A stretch of 33,348 bases of DNA from Cryobacterium shii (GCF_004402595.1 NZ_SOFY01000025.1:1299-34646), one strand, 5' to 3'. Shown: positions 1 through 8,446, counted from the first letter of the stretch. Notes: generated by a model from the sequence alone, not told the origin. Numbers and translations: made by a program.

Positions 1-2
1 GA

Positions 3-71
3 AACCCGCGCTACGAGAACGGTGATCCGCGGGATCCCAACGGCAGCCTGGGCGGGCGCTTACACACGTGA
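3..71 (+). CDS. C-terminal tail of an unidentified protein (partial)
   Basis: The third forward frame is open from the window edge to a TGA at 69-71 and encodes about 22 residues ending GGRLHT. Nearly all third codon positions are G or C, as expected for a real gene in this genome. The composition (PRYENGDPRDPNG) reads like a genuine hydrophilic C-terminus. Too little is present to name a family. The competing open frame in this stretch has poorer codon use here. Confidence 0.4.
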   Translation, partial: NPRYENGDPRDPNGSLGGRLHT

Positions 72-141
72 TCTGGCGGGCAGCCGGGCCGTCAGGGCAC
101 CGGAGGCGCCAGCGTCGGAGGTCCCTGGCACAGTCGTCGAC

Positions 142-327
142 GTGGATGAATCACGAAAGACCACAGATCCAGTCCTCAGGGCGCACTTCGAAGCGATTCG
201 CCAGGACCACGAGAACGTCCTGCGCCGCACCGCCGAGTACGATGCCCTGGTCGCTGAGGCTCGTCGGTTCGAGAAAGCCATCCGGCGTGCCGGGACGAGA
301 GCACGGCGAGCGAACGGCAGTACGTGA
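142..327 (+). CDS. Small charged, helix-rich hypothetical protein
   Basis: A possible 61-residue protein from a GTG at 142 to the stop at 325-327. The open frame runs back to the window edge, but only the part after about position 150 has the G/C-ending codons typical of genes here. Its middle (AHFEAIRQDHENVLRRTAEY followed by an alanine/arginine-rich stretch) would form a charged amphipathic helix. A GGAGG lies too far upstream of the GTG to be a convincing ribosome site, so the start is uncertain. I do not recognise a family. It could be a degraded or spurious ORF between the upstream gene tail and the convergent RDD gene. Confidence 0.35.
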   Translation: MDESRKTTDPVLRAHFEAIRQDHENVLRRTAEYDALVAEARRFEKAIRRAGTRARRANGST

Positions 328-357
328 CATTCAGCGGGCGACGGCGAGTGGCCGGAC

Positions 358-1212
358 TCAGCGCTGCGGGAAGTTGTGCGGCAGAGTGCTGAGCACCGGC
401 TGCAGGCGCTCCAGGCGGTCGCGCTCCAGGATCAGGGCGGCGAACTCGCGCGAGCGACGCACGGCCGCCACCCCGGCCAGGAACAACTCGGGCGGCACCG
501 GGGGGAGGGGTGAGACAAAGGGAGCTGCCTCGGCGGCCAGGCTCTCGGCCAGGCGCACCCGGGTCGGGGGCGTCAGTTTCGCCGCCTGGTCCAGAAATTG
601 AGCGATGCGGCGGGACAGGCGGTCGGGCAGCCGGATGATGTCGACCGTCTGCGCCCAGGTCTCGAGTTCCTCCGGCAGCCCGTGCACGGCGACCCGAAGC
701 GTTGGCACTCGCTCGTGCTGGCTGTAGGTGCCGGCCAGGAGGTCACCCAGACGCTTCGACTTGCCGTTCAGCAGTGCCGTCGTGGCGGCCAGGCCGCCGA
801 AGGTGAGGTAGATCTCGATCACGCCGAGCAGTGCGCGGATGAAGGCGTGCCGCAACTGGACTGCGCCGCCGTCGTCTCGCACGATCCGCGCCCCGATGGC
901 GAGTTTGCCCAGGGATCGCCCGCCGGAGAGTGTTTCGACGGTCATCGGCACAACCAGGATGGAGAACACCAGCCCCACGATGCCGAGAGCCCGCACGAGC
1001 GCATCGTCGAGGGCCTGACCGGCCAGGATCGAGACGATGTAGGCCATCGCGAGGAAGAGCAGCAGGTACGCGACCCAATCGATGATCGTGCCCGCTGCCC
1101 GCAGGATGACGCTGGCCGGCCGCACGTCGAGCGCGACGGCCTCCCCCGTGAGGAGTTCATACTCGCTCAGCGGATACTCGCCGTGATCGGCCACATTAGC
1201 GGACTGCGCCAT
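358..1212 (-). CDS. RDD family membrane protein
   Basis: A 284-residue integral membrane protein. The RDD signature is visible: Arg38 and Asp45 in RAAGTIIDW at the start of the first helix, and the conserved GGRSLGKLAIGARIVRDDGG stretch after the second helix (about 97-116). Hydrophobic segments lie at about 41-63, 75-92 and 125-150. A soluble, proline-containing tail of about 120 residues follows. RDD proteins have no single agreed function; some are implicated in ion transport. The gene is divergent from the SpoIIM-like gene with only 17 bases between start codons, the same pairing as Rv3695/Rv3694c in Mycobacterium tuberculosis. That, and the adjoining MoxR/DUF58 operon, suggest a shared envelope role (inference). 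Confidence 0.85.
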   Translation of the reverse strand: MAQSANVADHGEYPLSEYELLTGEAVALDVRPASVILRAAGTIIDWVAYLLLFLAMAYIVSILAGQALDDALVRALGIVGLVFSILVVPMTVETLSGGRSLGKLAIGARIVRDDGGAVQLRHAFIRALLGVIEIYLTFGGLAATTALLNGKSKRLGDLLAGTYSQHERVPTLRVAVHGLPEELETWAQTVDIIRLPDRLSRRIAQFLDQAAKLTPPTRVRLAESLAAEAAPFVSPLPPVPPELFLAGVAAVRRSREFAALILERDRLERLQPVLSTLPHNFPQR

Positions 1213-1229
1213 GTCTACTATTAGAACAG
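1213..1229. promoter_or_regulatory. Compact divergent promoter, probably leaderless both ways
   Basis: Only 17 bases separate the RDD and SpoIIM-like start codons, with no room for a Shine-Dalgarno site on either strand. The A/T-rich core holds TACTAT at 1216-1221 on the plus strand, eight bases before the ATG at 1230. The minus strand reads TAATAG five bases before the RDD ATG. Both are at the distance expected if transcription begins at the start codon. Leaderless transcription is common in Actinobacteria. No clear -35 is visible and would have to lie inside the opposite gene. Confidence 0.5.
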
Positions 1230-2225
1230 ATGGACCTTGACGCGTATTCAGCGGCGCACCGCGCCGAATGGGGCCGCCTGGCCGAACTCGGCTCGCAGCG
1301 GCGGCTGTCCGGCGCGCAATCCGACGAGCTGATCGAGCGTTATCAGGCGGGTGCGACGCAGCTCTCCTTCATCAAGACCACCACCGGGTCGACCGTGCAG
1401 GGCGACCGTCTTTCCGTGGCGCTGTCCCGGGCCCGGTTGAGGTTCACCGGCGCCAGCGCCAGCGTGGTCTCCCAGATTCCGCGGTTCTTCGTGCTGCAGC
1501 TGCCGGCGGCCCTCTATCGCCTGCGCTGGCTGACCCTGGCGGTGGCGTTGGTCACGGTCGTGGTGGCCGGCCTCTACGCGATGTGGGTATCCGGGGACCC
1601 GCAGGTACTCGCCAACATCGGCTCCGACGCGCAGCTCCAAAAACTCGTCAACGAAGACTTCGTCAACTACTACTCCGAGAACCCGGCGGCATCCTTCACC
1701 GGCCAGGTCTGGACCAACAACGCGTGGATCGCCGCCCAGTGCATCGCCTTCGGCATCCTCGGCGTGTACGTGCCTTACATCGTGCTGCAGAACGCGCAGA
1801 ACGTGGGGATCACGGCAGCCGTCATGTTCGCCTACGGCAAGGGCGACGTGTTCTTCCTCTACATCGCCCCGCACGGCATGCTCGAACTGACCGCCATCTT
1901 CGTGGCCGCCGCCGGAGGGCTCCGCATTTTCTGGGCCTGGATCGCCCCGGGCCCCCGCACCCGCGGCCAGGCCCTGGCCGAAGACGCGCGCGCACTGTCC
2001 ACGGTGGCGATCGGTCTGATGTTCGTCCTGCTGGTCTCCGGGGTGATCGAGGGTTTCGTCACCCCGGCACCCTGGCCCTGGCCGGTCAAGATAGGCATCG
2101 GGGCTGCTGCCCTGCTGGCGTTCCTGGCCTACATGCTGGTGCTCGGCGGCCGCGCGGTGCGGGCGGGGGAGACCGGCGACCTGGCCGAATTCGAGGCCGG
2201 CAGCACTCGGATCTACGCGGCGTAG
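1230..2225 (+). CDS. Stage II sporulation protein M (SpoIIM) family membrane protein
   Basis: A 331-residue membrane protein of the SpoIIM/DUF95 family, homologous in position to Rv3694c. The first 95 residues are soluble and helical (AEWGRLAELGSQRRLSG, then RARLRFTGASA). They are followed by a hydrophobic helix at about 100-120, an extracytoplasmic stretch, and four or five more helices. The family is named after a Bacillus engulfment protein, but in non-sporulating Actinobacteria it sits beside RDD, DUF58 and MoxR genes with unknown function. The ATG at 1230 has no ribosome site and is probably translated leaderless. It converges with the DUF58 gene, 52 bases downstream. The sporulation name does not imply that this organism sporulates. 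Confidence 0.85.
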   Translation: MDLDAYSAAHRAEWGRLAELGSQRRLSGAQSDELIERYQAGATQLSFIKTTTGSTVQGDRLSVALSRARLRFTGASASVVSQIPRFFVLQLPAALYRLRWLTLAVALVTVVVAGLYAMWVSGDPQVLANIGSDAQLQKLVNEDFVNYYSENPAASFTGQVWTNNAWIAAQCIAFGILGVYVPYIVLQNAQNVGITAAVMFAYGKGDVFFLYIAPHGMLELTAIFVAAAGGLRIFWAWIAPGPRTRGQALAEDARALSTVAIGLMFVLLVSGVIEGFVTPAPWPWPVKIGIGAAALLAFLAYMLVLGGRAVRAGETGDLAEFEAGSTRIYAA

Positions 2226-2277
2226 CCCTGCAGATCACCAGCCGCGGCCCGTGGCCCGAGCGCCCGCGGCCCGCGAC

Positions 2278-3585
2278 TCAGAGGCGGCCGGCCGACTTCA
2301 AGGCGATGTACCGGTCGGCCAGGTCCGGCGGCAGATCGGCGGGCGCCCCGGTGACGACGTCCGCGCCCTGCTGACGGATGGCGGCCGACACCCGGGCCAC
2401 GTCCAGCAGGGCCCGTTCGGCCGCCGCCGCCCGGTAGATCTCCTCGCGGTTGCCGCGTTCGCGGGTGGCCTGCAGGGTGGTGGGGTCGGTGACGGATGCC
2501 ACGACGACGGTGTGGTGCCGGGTCAGCTGCGGCAGCATGGAGAGCAGCGCACTCGAGGCGCCGGCCGCATCGATCGAGGTGATCAGCACCACCAGTGCTC
2601 GCTGGGTGGTGACCTGGCGCACCTGGCCGGGCACCGAGGACCAGTCGGTCTCGATCAGCTCGGGTTCGATCATGGCCATCGTGTCGACCATGCGGGAGAG
2701 CAGCTCCGCTCCCTGCGCGCCCTGCACCCGCCCACGGGTGCGGCGGTCGTAGGCGATGAAGTCGACGCGGTCGCCGGCCTTCGATGCCAGTGCGGCGAGC
2801 AGCAGCGACGCCTCGAAGGCCGTGTCGAGGCGGGGCTCGTCGTCCACCCGCGCCGCCGAGGTGCGGCCGCTGTCGACGACGATGACGACCCGGCGGTCCC
2901 GTTCGGGCCGCCAGGTGCGCACCATGGTGTCGCCGCGCCTGGCCGTGGCCCGCCAGTCGATGGAGCGCACGTCGTCGCCCCGAACGTACTCGCGCAGGGA
3001 ATCGAATTCGGTGCCCTGACCGCGCACCAGCAGGCTGGTGCGCCCGTCGAGTTCCTTGAGCCGGGTGATCCGCGAGGGCAGGTGTTTGCGCGCGTTGAAG
3101 GGCGGCAGAACCCGGATGCGCCCCGGCGCCAGCAGCGTCGCCTGCCGCGCCCACAGCCCGAGTGGCCCGGATGAGCGCACGGTCACCTGCTCCACCCTCC
3201 GCTCGCCGCGCCGAATCGGGGTCAACGTCAGCGACGCCAGGCGTCGTTCCCCGCGCGGCACGGTCAGCGGGGTGCGGTTGTTCCCGGCGCCGGCGGAGGG
3301 CTGCCAGGCATCCCGCAGCACCAGTCTCAGGTCCCGGGTACCGGTGTTGCTCAGGTACAGGTCGCTCGTCACGGACTCGCCCAGGCGCACCCGGGCGGGC
3401 AGGTTCCTGGCCAGGCCGATCGCGCGGGGCGACCCGGCGAGCGACAGGTCGAGGATGCCGAGGGCCAGCACGGTCAGCAGCCACAGCCCGAGCACGGCCG
3501 CCGCGGTGCCGGGCGTTCGCCCGAGCAGCACGATCGGCACGACGCCGAGGGCGACGAGGGCGACGAACCGGCCGGTGAGCGTCAC
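2278..3585 (-). CDS. DUF58 family protein (VWA-like MoxR partner)
   Basis: A 435-residue protein with two hydrophobic helices within the first 50 residues, a beta-rich middle and a C-terminal DUF58 domain. The family signature REYVRGDDVRSIDWRATAR is clear, and a VVIVVDSGRTS strand with a MIDAS-like DxGxxS follows it, resembling a von Willebrand A fold. DUF58 proteins are almost always encoded beside MoxR AAA+ ATPases and are thought to be their partners or substrates in assembling or activating other proteins. The GTG start at 3585 lies one base after the stop of moxR, so the two are surely co-transcribed and probably translationally coupled. It corresponds in order to Rv3693. Confidence 0.9.
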   Translation of the reverse strand: MTLTGRFVALVALGVVPIVLLGRTPGTAAAVLGLWLLTVLALGILDLSLAGSPRAIGLARNLPARVRLGESVTSDLYLSNTGTRDLRLVLRDAWQPSAGAGNNRTPLTVPRGERRLASLTLTPIRRGERRVEQVTVRSSGPLGLWARQATLLAPGRIRVLPPFNARKHLPSRITRLKELDGRTSLLVRGQGTEFDSLREYVRGDDVRSIDWRATARRGDTMVRTWRPERDRRVVIVVDSGRTSAARVDDEPRLDTAFEASLLLAALASKAGDRVDFIAYDRRTRGRVQGAQGAELLSRMVDTMAMIEPELIETDWSSVPGQVRQVTTQRALVVLITSIDAAGASSALLSMLPQLTRHHTVVVASVTDPTTLQATRERGNREEIYRAAAAERALLDVARVSAAIRQQGADVVTGAPADLPPDLADRYIALKSAGRL

Positions 3586-3586
3586 G

Positions 3587-4555
3587 TTAGATCGGGACCT
3601 GCACCTGAGCGAGCACCGCGCGCAGGATCGCGTCCACCGACACGCCTTCGAGTTCGGCTTCGGGCCGCAGCTGCAACCGGTGCCGCCAGACCGGCAGCAC
3701 CATGGCCTGCACGTGGTCGGGGGTGATCGAGTCGTACCCGCTCAGCCAGGCCCAGGCCTTCGCCGACGCGAGCAACGCCGTCGTGCCGCGCGGGCTGACC
3801 CCGAGCTTCACCGACGGGCTGCGCCGGGTGGCCCGGGCCAGGTCGACGATGTAGCCGAGCACGTCCGCGCTGGCGCCCACGGATGCCGCCGCCGCCTGCG
3901 CCGCCCTCAGCTCGTCCGGGCCGAGCACGGCGGTCACCCCGGCTCCGGCCAGGTCGCGCGGGTTGAAGCCGGTCGCGTGCCGCCGCAGCACCTCGAACTC
4001 CGCGTCGCGCTCCGGGATGTCGAGCACGAGCTTGAGCAGGAATCGGTCCAGCTGCGCCTCCGGCAGCGTGTAGGTGCCTTCGTATTCGATCGGGTTCATT
4101 GTCGCCGCGACGATGAATGGATCCGGCAGGGGAAGGGAAACGCCGTCGACGCTGACCTGTCGTTCCTCCATCGCCTCCAGCAGGGCCGATTGGGTCTTCG
4201 GCGGGGTGCGGTTGATCTCGTCGGCCAGCAGGATGTTCGTGAACACCGGCCCTTTCCGAAATTCGAACTCGCCGACCCTGGCGTCGTACACGAGCGAACC
4301 GGTCACGTCCCCCGGCATCAGGTCGGGGGTGAACTGCACCCGCTTGGTCTCCAGGCTGAGCGCGTGGCTGAGCGAGCGCACGAGGAGGGTCTTGGCGACC
4401 CCCGGCACACCCTCCAGCAGCACGTGACCGCGGGCCAGCAGCGCGATGATCAGGCCCGTCACGGCGCCGTCCTGCCCGACGACGGCCTTGCCGACCTCGG
4501 TGCGCACCTGGGCGAGCGAGCCTCGCAGGGTATTGACAGCGGTGTGAGTGCTCAT
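3587..4555 (-). CDS. moxR: MoxR family AAA+ ATPase
   Basis: A 322-residue single-domain AAA+ ATPase of usual MoxR length. Walker A is GVPGVAKT (49-56), Walker B is ILLADE ending at residue 113 followed by INRTPPKTQSALLEAMEERQ, and the sensor 1 region is AATMNP (around Asn154). MoxR proteins act as chaperone-like ATPases that mature or activate partner complexes together with VWA proteins. The gene overlaps the DUF4350 gene by four bases (ATGA) and is followed by DUF58 one base later, the classical MoxR-DUF58 pair. It corresponds in order to Rv3692 (moxR2). Confidence 0.93.
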   Translation of the reverse strand: MSTHTAVNTLRGSLAQVRTEVGKAVVGQDGAVTGLIIALLARGHVLLEGVPGVAKTLLVRSLSHALSLETKRVQFTPDLMPGDVTGSLVYDARVGEFEFRKGPVFTNILLADEINRTPPKTQSALLEAMEERQVSVDGVSLPLPDPFIVAATMNPIEYEGTYTLPEAQLDRFLLKLVLDIPERDAEFEVLRRHATGFNPRDLAGAGVTAVLGPDELRAAQAAAASVGASADVLGYIVDLARATRRSPSVKLGVSPRGTTALLASAKAWAWLSGYDSITPDHVQAMVLPVWRHRLQLRPEAELEGVSVDAILRAVLAQVQVPI

Positions 4556-5835
4556 GAGTCCATTCTTCCGGGTGGCGGTGGGGTTATCGCTCGGCTGGTC
4601 GCCCGCTCGAGCTCCTGGAGGCGGTCGGAGAGGGCGACCAGCTCGGCATCGGTCGCGGGCACGCGGTCGACGAGGACGGACCGCACCTCGCCGCTCGGCC
4701 GGTCGGTCACCCGGGCCACGGCCTGGATCACGTCGTCGAGGTTCGCCAGGCGGGACAGCCCGACCTGGCCGGCGAGGCGCTGCACGGCCCCGACCCGCAG
4801 CGCGTCGAGAGCACGCAGGCGGGCGCCGCTGCGGGCGTACAGGCGGGCCCGGCCCTCCATCGTTTCGCTGGCACGCACGGTGACCGGCAGATTCTCGGCG
4901 ACGAGGGGACCGAACCTCCTCCCGCGCCAGATCATCGCGGCCAGAGTGACGAAGACGAGGATCACCAGGGTGGGGGTGACCCAGCCTGGCGTCAGCTCGC
5001 CGAGCGAGGGGGGCCCGGTCCGCTCCACGTCCGCGATCGTCGGCAGGTACCAGACGACCTCGTCACCGGCTCCGAGCAGGTTGAGCGCGAGGGCCGCGTT
5101 TCCGGCGAGGGCGATCCGGTCGTTGCTGAACAATGAATCGTCCGCCACCAGAGTCAGGGTCCGACCAGATGCGACGCGTTCGACCACGGAGAACGCGCCG
5201 GTTGCCGAGGTGAAGCAGCCGGTCAGACCGGCCGAACCGGCCGGGAAGGTGAGTGTGCGCTCGCCGGGGGGCAGGGTCCCCGCTTTCACCGCGGCCGGCA
5301 CGGAGCATCCGGCCGGCGCAGCCTTCTTGTCGGCGACGCCGCCGAAACCCACCTCGGGGGCGAGCGTCTGCAGCAGCAGGAAATCCGGGCCGGCGACCAC
5401 GGTGCGCGGTGCCAGGCCGGCCATGGCGGTGAGCCGGTCGGCGGTGAGGAGTCCGCCCTCGTCGAAGAAGAAGACGGTCGGGTTCTCGGCCCGCCCGGCC
5501 GCGGTGCGCGCCTCGGCGAGGGTGTCGGCCACCGTCACGGACACGCCCTCGTGCTGCAGAACTTCGACCAGGGCCCGGCCGCCGGGCTGGGCGGCGCTGT
5601 CTGCGGCGAGGGGAGGCTTGCCCGCGCTGGTGCCGCCGGCGAGGAGCGTGGCGACGATCGCGACGAGAAGGGCCCCCGCCCCGGCCAGAACCCAGAACCG
5701 CACCCTGCGACCGGTGGCGCGCAGGGTCGGCGTGAGGGCGATCGCGTTCTCGGTCGACGGGCCGGCCGCAGAGACCGGGGTGACCGTCGCCGGCGCAGCC
5801 GCCTGCACGGTGGCTCCCCGGGGCGCGGGCGTCAT
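4552..5835 (-). CDS. DUF4350 domain membrane protein
   Basis: A 427-residue protein. One transmembrane helix lies at about 46-68 (FWVLAGAGALLVAIVATLLA) and a second near residue 290 (LVILVFVTLAAMIW). The roughly 220-residue region between them would be extracytoplasmic and carries the DUF4350 signature, in which a Rossmann-like strand pattern (TVFFFDEGGLLTADRL) resembles GATase/IFT52-type folds. A helical cytoplasmic tail follows. It shares four-base ATGA overlaps with both the upstream DUF4129 gene and the downstream moxR, so it is an operon member. It corresponds in order to Rv3691. No enzymatic activity is known. The overlap supports the chosen ATG. Confidence 0.85.
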   Translation of the reverse strand: MTPAPRGATVQAAAPATVTPVSAAGPSTENAIALTPTLRATGRRVRFWVLAGAGALLVAIVATLLAGGTSAGKPPLAADSAAQPGGRALVEVLQHEGVSVTVADTLAEARTAAGRAENPTVFFFDEGGLLTADRLTAMAGLAPRTVVAGPDFLLLQTLAPEVGFGGVADKKAAPAGCSVPAAVKAGTLPPGERTLTFPAGSAGLTGCFTSATGAFSVVERVASGRTLTLVADDSLFSNDRIALAGNAALALNLLGAGDEVVWYLPTIADVERTGPPSLGELTPGWVTPTLVILVFVTLAAMIWRGRRFGPLVAENLPVTVRASETMEGRARLYARSGARLRALDALRVGAVQRLAGQVGLSRLANLDDVIQAVARVTDRPSGEVRSVLVDRVPATDAELVALSDRLQELERATSRAITPPPPGRMDS

Positions 5836-6509
5836 GCGAGGGCCGACGGGGCGGGATCTTCGCGGCGTGCGGGCCGAGCGGAGCGGAGGTCGGCCTCGAG
5901 TGCGGCCAGCGCGAGGAAACGGGCCTCCGTGCCGACCACCCCGAGATAGCGCACCCCGTCGAAGGTCTCGGCGGCCTCGGCCAGCCTGACCGTCTCCGCG
6001 GGGAACGCCTCGGCCGCCCGGGCGGCGAACGAGTGCGCGGTGGTGCCGGGCAGGGCGACCAGGATCGTGCGCTCGGACAGCTCACGCGCCAGCGCGCGGA
6101 ACATCTCCGCACTGGCCAGGCTCCAGTCCCGGTGGGAGGCCGCGGCGAGAGCCGCTCGGCGCAGGTCCGCGGCGGACCGGCGGTCGTCGACCCCGAACAG
6201 GTCGGCCGGAAGGCGGCTGCGCCGGTTCAGCCGGGGCAGCCCGAAAATGAGCAGCGCCGGCACGACGATGGCCGCCAGCACCACCGTGACGATGAGCGGA
6301 ATCCAGCCGGCGAGGCCATCACCGGACGGTGCGGTGAGTGAACCGAACCAGTCGAGCACGGCCGAGGACACCCGGTCGAACCAGGTCGGCCGGGCCGCCT
6401 GGTAGGGGGCCTTGGCGAGTTCTTCCCGCAGCCACCGCTGCGCCTCGGGTGCGTCCGGATCGACCGGAATCGTTCCCCGCACCATCGTTTCGAGCCCCCA
6501 GTCGATCAT
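5832..6509 (-). CDS. DUF4129 domain membrane protein
   Basis: A 225-residue protein with one central transmembrane helix (WIPLIVTVVLAAIVVPALLIFG, about 90-111). A C-terminal DUF4129 domain of about 100 residues carries the family pattern SHRDWSLASAEMFRALARELSER followed by GTTAHSFAARA and FDGVRYLG. DUF4129 is found in bacterial and archaeal envelope proteins, often joined to or beside transglutaminase, MoxR and DUF58 proteins, and has no known activity. The stop overlaps the DUF4350 start by four bases, and the start overlaps the end of the next upstream gene by four bases. It corresponds in order to Rv3690. Confidence 0.85.
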   Translation of the reverse strand: MIDWGLETMVRGTIPVDPDAPEAQRWLREELAKAPYQAARPTWFDRVSSAVLDWFGSLTAPSGDGLAGWIPLIVTVVLAAIVVPALLIFGLPRLNRRSRLPADLFGVDDRRSAADLRRAALAAASHRDWSLASAEMFRALARELSERTILVALPGTTAHSFAARAAEAFPAETVRLAEAAETFDGVRYLGVVGTEARFLALAALEADLRSARPARREDPAPSALA

Positions 6510-7627
6510 GCCCGCACGGTCTCCGGCCCTGAAACCGCCGGAGTCGGCACCAGGTAGGGGTCAGGCACGTCGCTGCCGGGGACCGATTCGACGAAGCGCG
6601 CCAGTTCGAGGTCGAGGCCTTCCTTGCGCATCCGCAGGTCGATGTAGATCAGGGCGGTCGTGGCCGACTGCACCACCGACACCACGGCGCCGAGCACCAA
6701 TGCGACGAAGATGATCAGCACGTACAGGATGACCGAGGGCAGGTAGGCGTCCAGGGCCGCGTTCGGGTCGACGAGAGACACGGCGACGCCGAACAGAAGC
6801 GACAGCGGTGTCGACACCACCTGGGCCACGATGTTGACGATGGCGGCAACCAGGAACTGAACGCCCAGGGTGCGCCAGAAGTAGCCCTGGGTGAGCGACC
6901 AGGATCGACGCACGGCCGCCCCGATGCCCAGGCGCTCGAGCACGATCAGGCTCGGCACGAGCGAGGTCCTCGTGAACAGCCAGGCGCCGAGGGAGAGGAG
7001 CGCGAGCGAGCCGAGGATGCCGCTGACCACGGCCAGCGCCACCCACCCTCCGCCGATCATGACGAAGGCCGCCACTGCGCCCGCCACCACGCCGATCCCC
7101 ACGATCAAGCCGGCGCTGAGCAGGCAGGTCCAGAGCGCCAAAGGCCACAGGCGGCGTCCCGCCGAGCGCCACAGCGCCCCGAGCCGGAGTTTCTCGCCGA
7201 GCGTGGCCCGGGCCACCTCGACCACGATGACGCCCTGCAGCAGGGCGGACGCGAGCACGGACAGGGCCAGCGGCACGAGCGCCGAGAGCACGATCGTCAG
7301 GGTGGCGCCGGCCTCGACCTGGGCGCGGTCCTCGATCGGGGCGCTGGCGACGCGGTCGAGCGCGAAGAAGGTGACGAGCCCGACCACGACGAGCGTGATG
7401 AGGGTGATGGCGCCCTGCACGAGCAGGGCGCTGCCGAAGGTGGCCTTCGGGTTGCGCCGGAGAACCTGGAACGGCGCCCAGAGCAGGGTGCCGAAGCCGA
7501 GCGGTCGCAGCGGGATCAGTCCCGGACGCGGCGGCGGGGTCCACGCGCCGGTCGGAGGCTGTGCGCCGAAGGCAGGAGCAGGGCGCCCGTCATCGTTCGG
7601 GGAGTGCCAGTTCTGCGGGTCCGTCAC
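6506..7627 (-). CDS. Multi-pass membrane protein with GPDPase-type membrane domain
   Basis: A 373-residue protein beginning VTDPQNWHSPND from a GTG at 7627. The frame stays open further upstream, but that extension is arginine-rich and unlike a protein N-terminus, so I chose this start; a GTG at 7678 is the main alternative. After a proline-rich cytoplasmic leader come about six hydrophobic segments. The motif PLGFGTLLWAPFQVLRRNP and the later RTSLVPSLIVLERLGIGAAVRRSW are typical of the membrane domain annotated as glycerophosphoryl diester phosphodiesterase membrane domain. That name describes the fold only; no catalytic phosphodiesterase domain is present. It is the first gene of the minus-strand operon and corresponds in order to Rv3689. 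It is divergent from mtrA. Confidence 0.78.
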   Translation of the reverse strand: MTDPQNWHSPNDDGRPAPAFGAQPPTGAWTPPPRPGLIPLRPLGFGTLLWAPFQVLRRNPKATFGSALLVQGAITLITLVVVGLVTFFALDRVASAPIEDRAQVEAGATLTIVLSALVPLALSVLASALLQGVIVVEVARATLGEKLRLGALWRSAGRRLWPLALWTCLLSAGLIVGIGVVAGAVAAFVMIGGGWVALAVVSGILGSLALLSLGAWLFTRTSLVPSLIVLERLGIGAAVRRSWSLTQGYFWRTLGVQFLVAAIVNIVAQVVSTPLSLLFGVAVSLVDPNAALDAYLPSVILYVLIIFVALVLGAVVSVVQSATTALIYIDLRMRKEGLDLELARFVESVPGSDVPDPYLVPTPAVSGPETVRA

Positions 7628-7633
7628 GGATCC

Positions 7634-7645
7634 TATGCTGGCATA
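7634..7645. repeat. Short palindrome in the mtrA upstream region
   Basis: TATGC-TG-GCATA is a perfect inverted repeat of five bases per arm. It lies just upstream of the membrane protein's GTG (7627) and about 115 bases upstream of mtrA, in the intergenic region shared by the two divergent transcripts. It could be an operator, but it is short and no partner is known. Confidence 0.3.
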
Positions 7646-7758
7646 CCTCGGCCCTGAATAAGGATGTTGAGCGGTCACACGGCACACTCGACTACTCTTA
7701 GCCCAGAGATTGACTGACTCACCGGGGTATTTTGGGTGACTGAGTGGAAAACGGTTTG

Positions 7759-8439
7759 ATGAACGCACGTATTTTGGTCGTCGATGACGACACCGCACTG
7801 GCAGAGATGATCGGCATCGTGCTCAACGCCGAGGGGTTCGACCCGGTCTTCTGCGCGGACGGCTCCCTCGCGCTGGAGGCATTCCGCGCCGCCAAACCGG
7901 ATCTCGTGCTGCTGGACCTGATGCTGCCGGGCCTGGACGGAATCGAGGTGTGCAGCCTCATCCGTGCCGAGTCCGGAACGCCCATCATCATGCTCACCGC
8001 TCGAACGGACACGACCGACGTCGTCAAAGGCCTCGAATCCGGCGCGGACGACTACATGGTGAAACCGTTCAACCCCAAGGAACTCGTCGCCCGCATCCGG
8101 ACGCGCCTGCGGCCGGTCTCGACGGACACGATTTCCAGCCTGCAGATCGGGGACCTGGTCGTCGACGCCGCCGGGCACGAGGTGCGGCGGGGCGATCGCC
8201 AGATCAACCTCACGCCGCTCGAGTTCGACCTGCTCCTCGCGCTCGCCTCCAAGCCGCAGCAGGTCTTCACCCGCGAGATGCTGCTCGAGCAGGTCTGGGG
8301 TTACCACTACAAGGCGGATACCCGCCTGGTGAATGTGCACGTCCAGCGTCTGCGGGCCAAGGTCGAAGACGACCCGGACAACCCCCGCATCGTGATGACG
8401 GTGCGCGGCGTCGGCTACCGGGCCGGCGTGGCCGGGTAG
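7759..8439 (+). CDS. mtrA: MtrA, OmpR-family response regulator
   Basis: A 226-residue response regulator. The receiver domain (3-118) has the acidic pair Asp9/Asp10, phosphoacceptor Asp53 in LVLLDLMLPG, Thr in IIMLTART and Lys in MVKPFNPKEL. The C-terminal winged helix (about 130-226) has LTPLEFDLLLALASKPQQVF and RLVNVHVQRLRAKVEDDP. MtrA is the essential or near-essential regulator of cell wall, division and replication-linked genes in Actinobacteria, phosphorylated by MtrB. An ATG at 7759 gives MNARILVVDDD, matching the family; a GTG five codons upstream (7744) is possible. Neither has a good ribosome site. mtrB starts eight bases after the stop, making one operon with lpqB. Confidence 0.95.
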   Translation: MNARILVVDDDTALAEMIGIVLNAEGFDPVFCADGSLALEAFRAAKPDLVLLDLMLPGLDGIEVCSLIRAESGTPIIMLTARTDTTDVVKGLESGADDYMVKPFNPKELVARIRTRLRPVSTDTISSLQIGDLVVDAAGHEVRRGDRQINLTPLEFDLLLALASKPQQVFTREMLLEQVWGYHYKADTRLVNVHVQRLRAKVEDDPDNPRIVMTVRGVGYRAGVAG

Positions 8440-8446
8440 GTTTTTC

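Noticed and set aside
2241..2270. GC-rich dyad (GCCGCGG...CCGCGGC) between the convergent SpoIIM-like and DUF58 genes as terminator
   Set aside because: Short arms, long loop and no T run; common by chance at this GC content.
3038..5989. A 983-codon open frame on the plus strand across the DUF58, MoxR and DUF4350 genes
   Set aside because: Its arginine/serine/proline-rich composition is the usual antisense shadow in GC-rich DNA, and the minus-strand genes have clear family motifs.
7671..7685. GTCACA near 7675 as an MtrA binding site for autoregulation
   Set aside because: MtrA sites are loosely defined direct repeats; only one half-like match is present, so the evidence is too thin.
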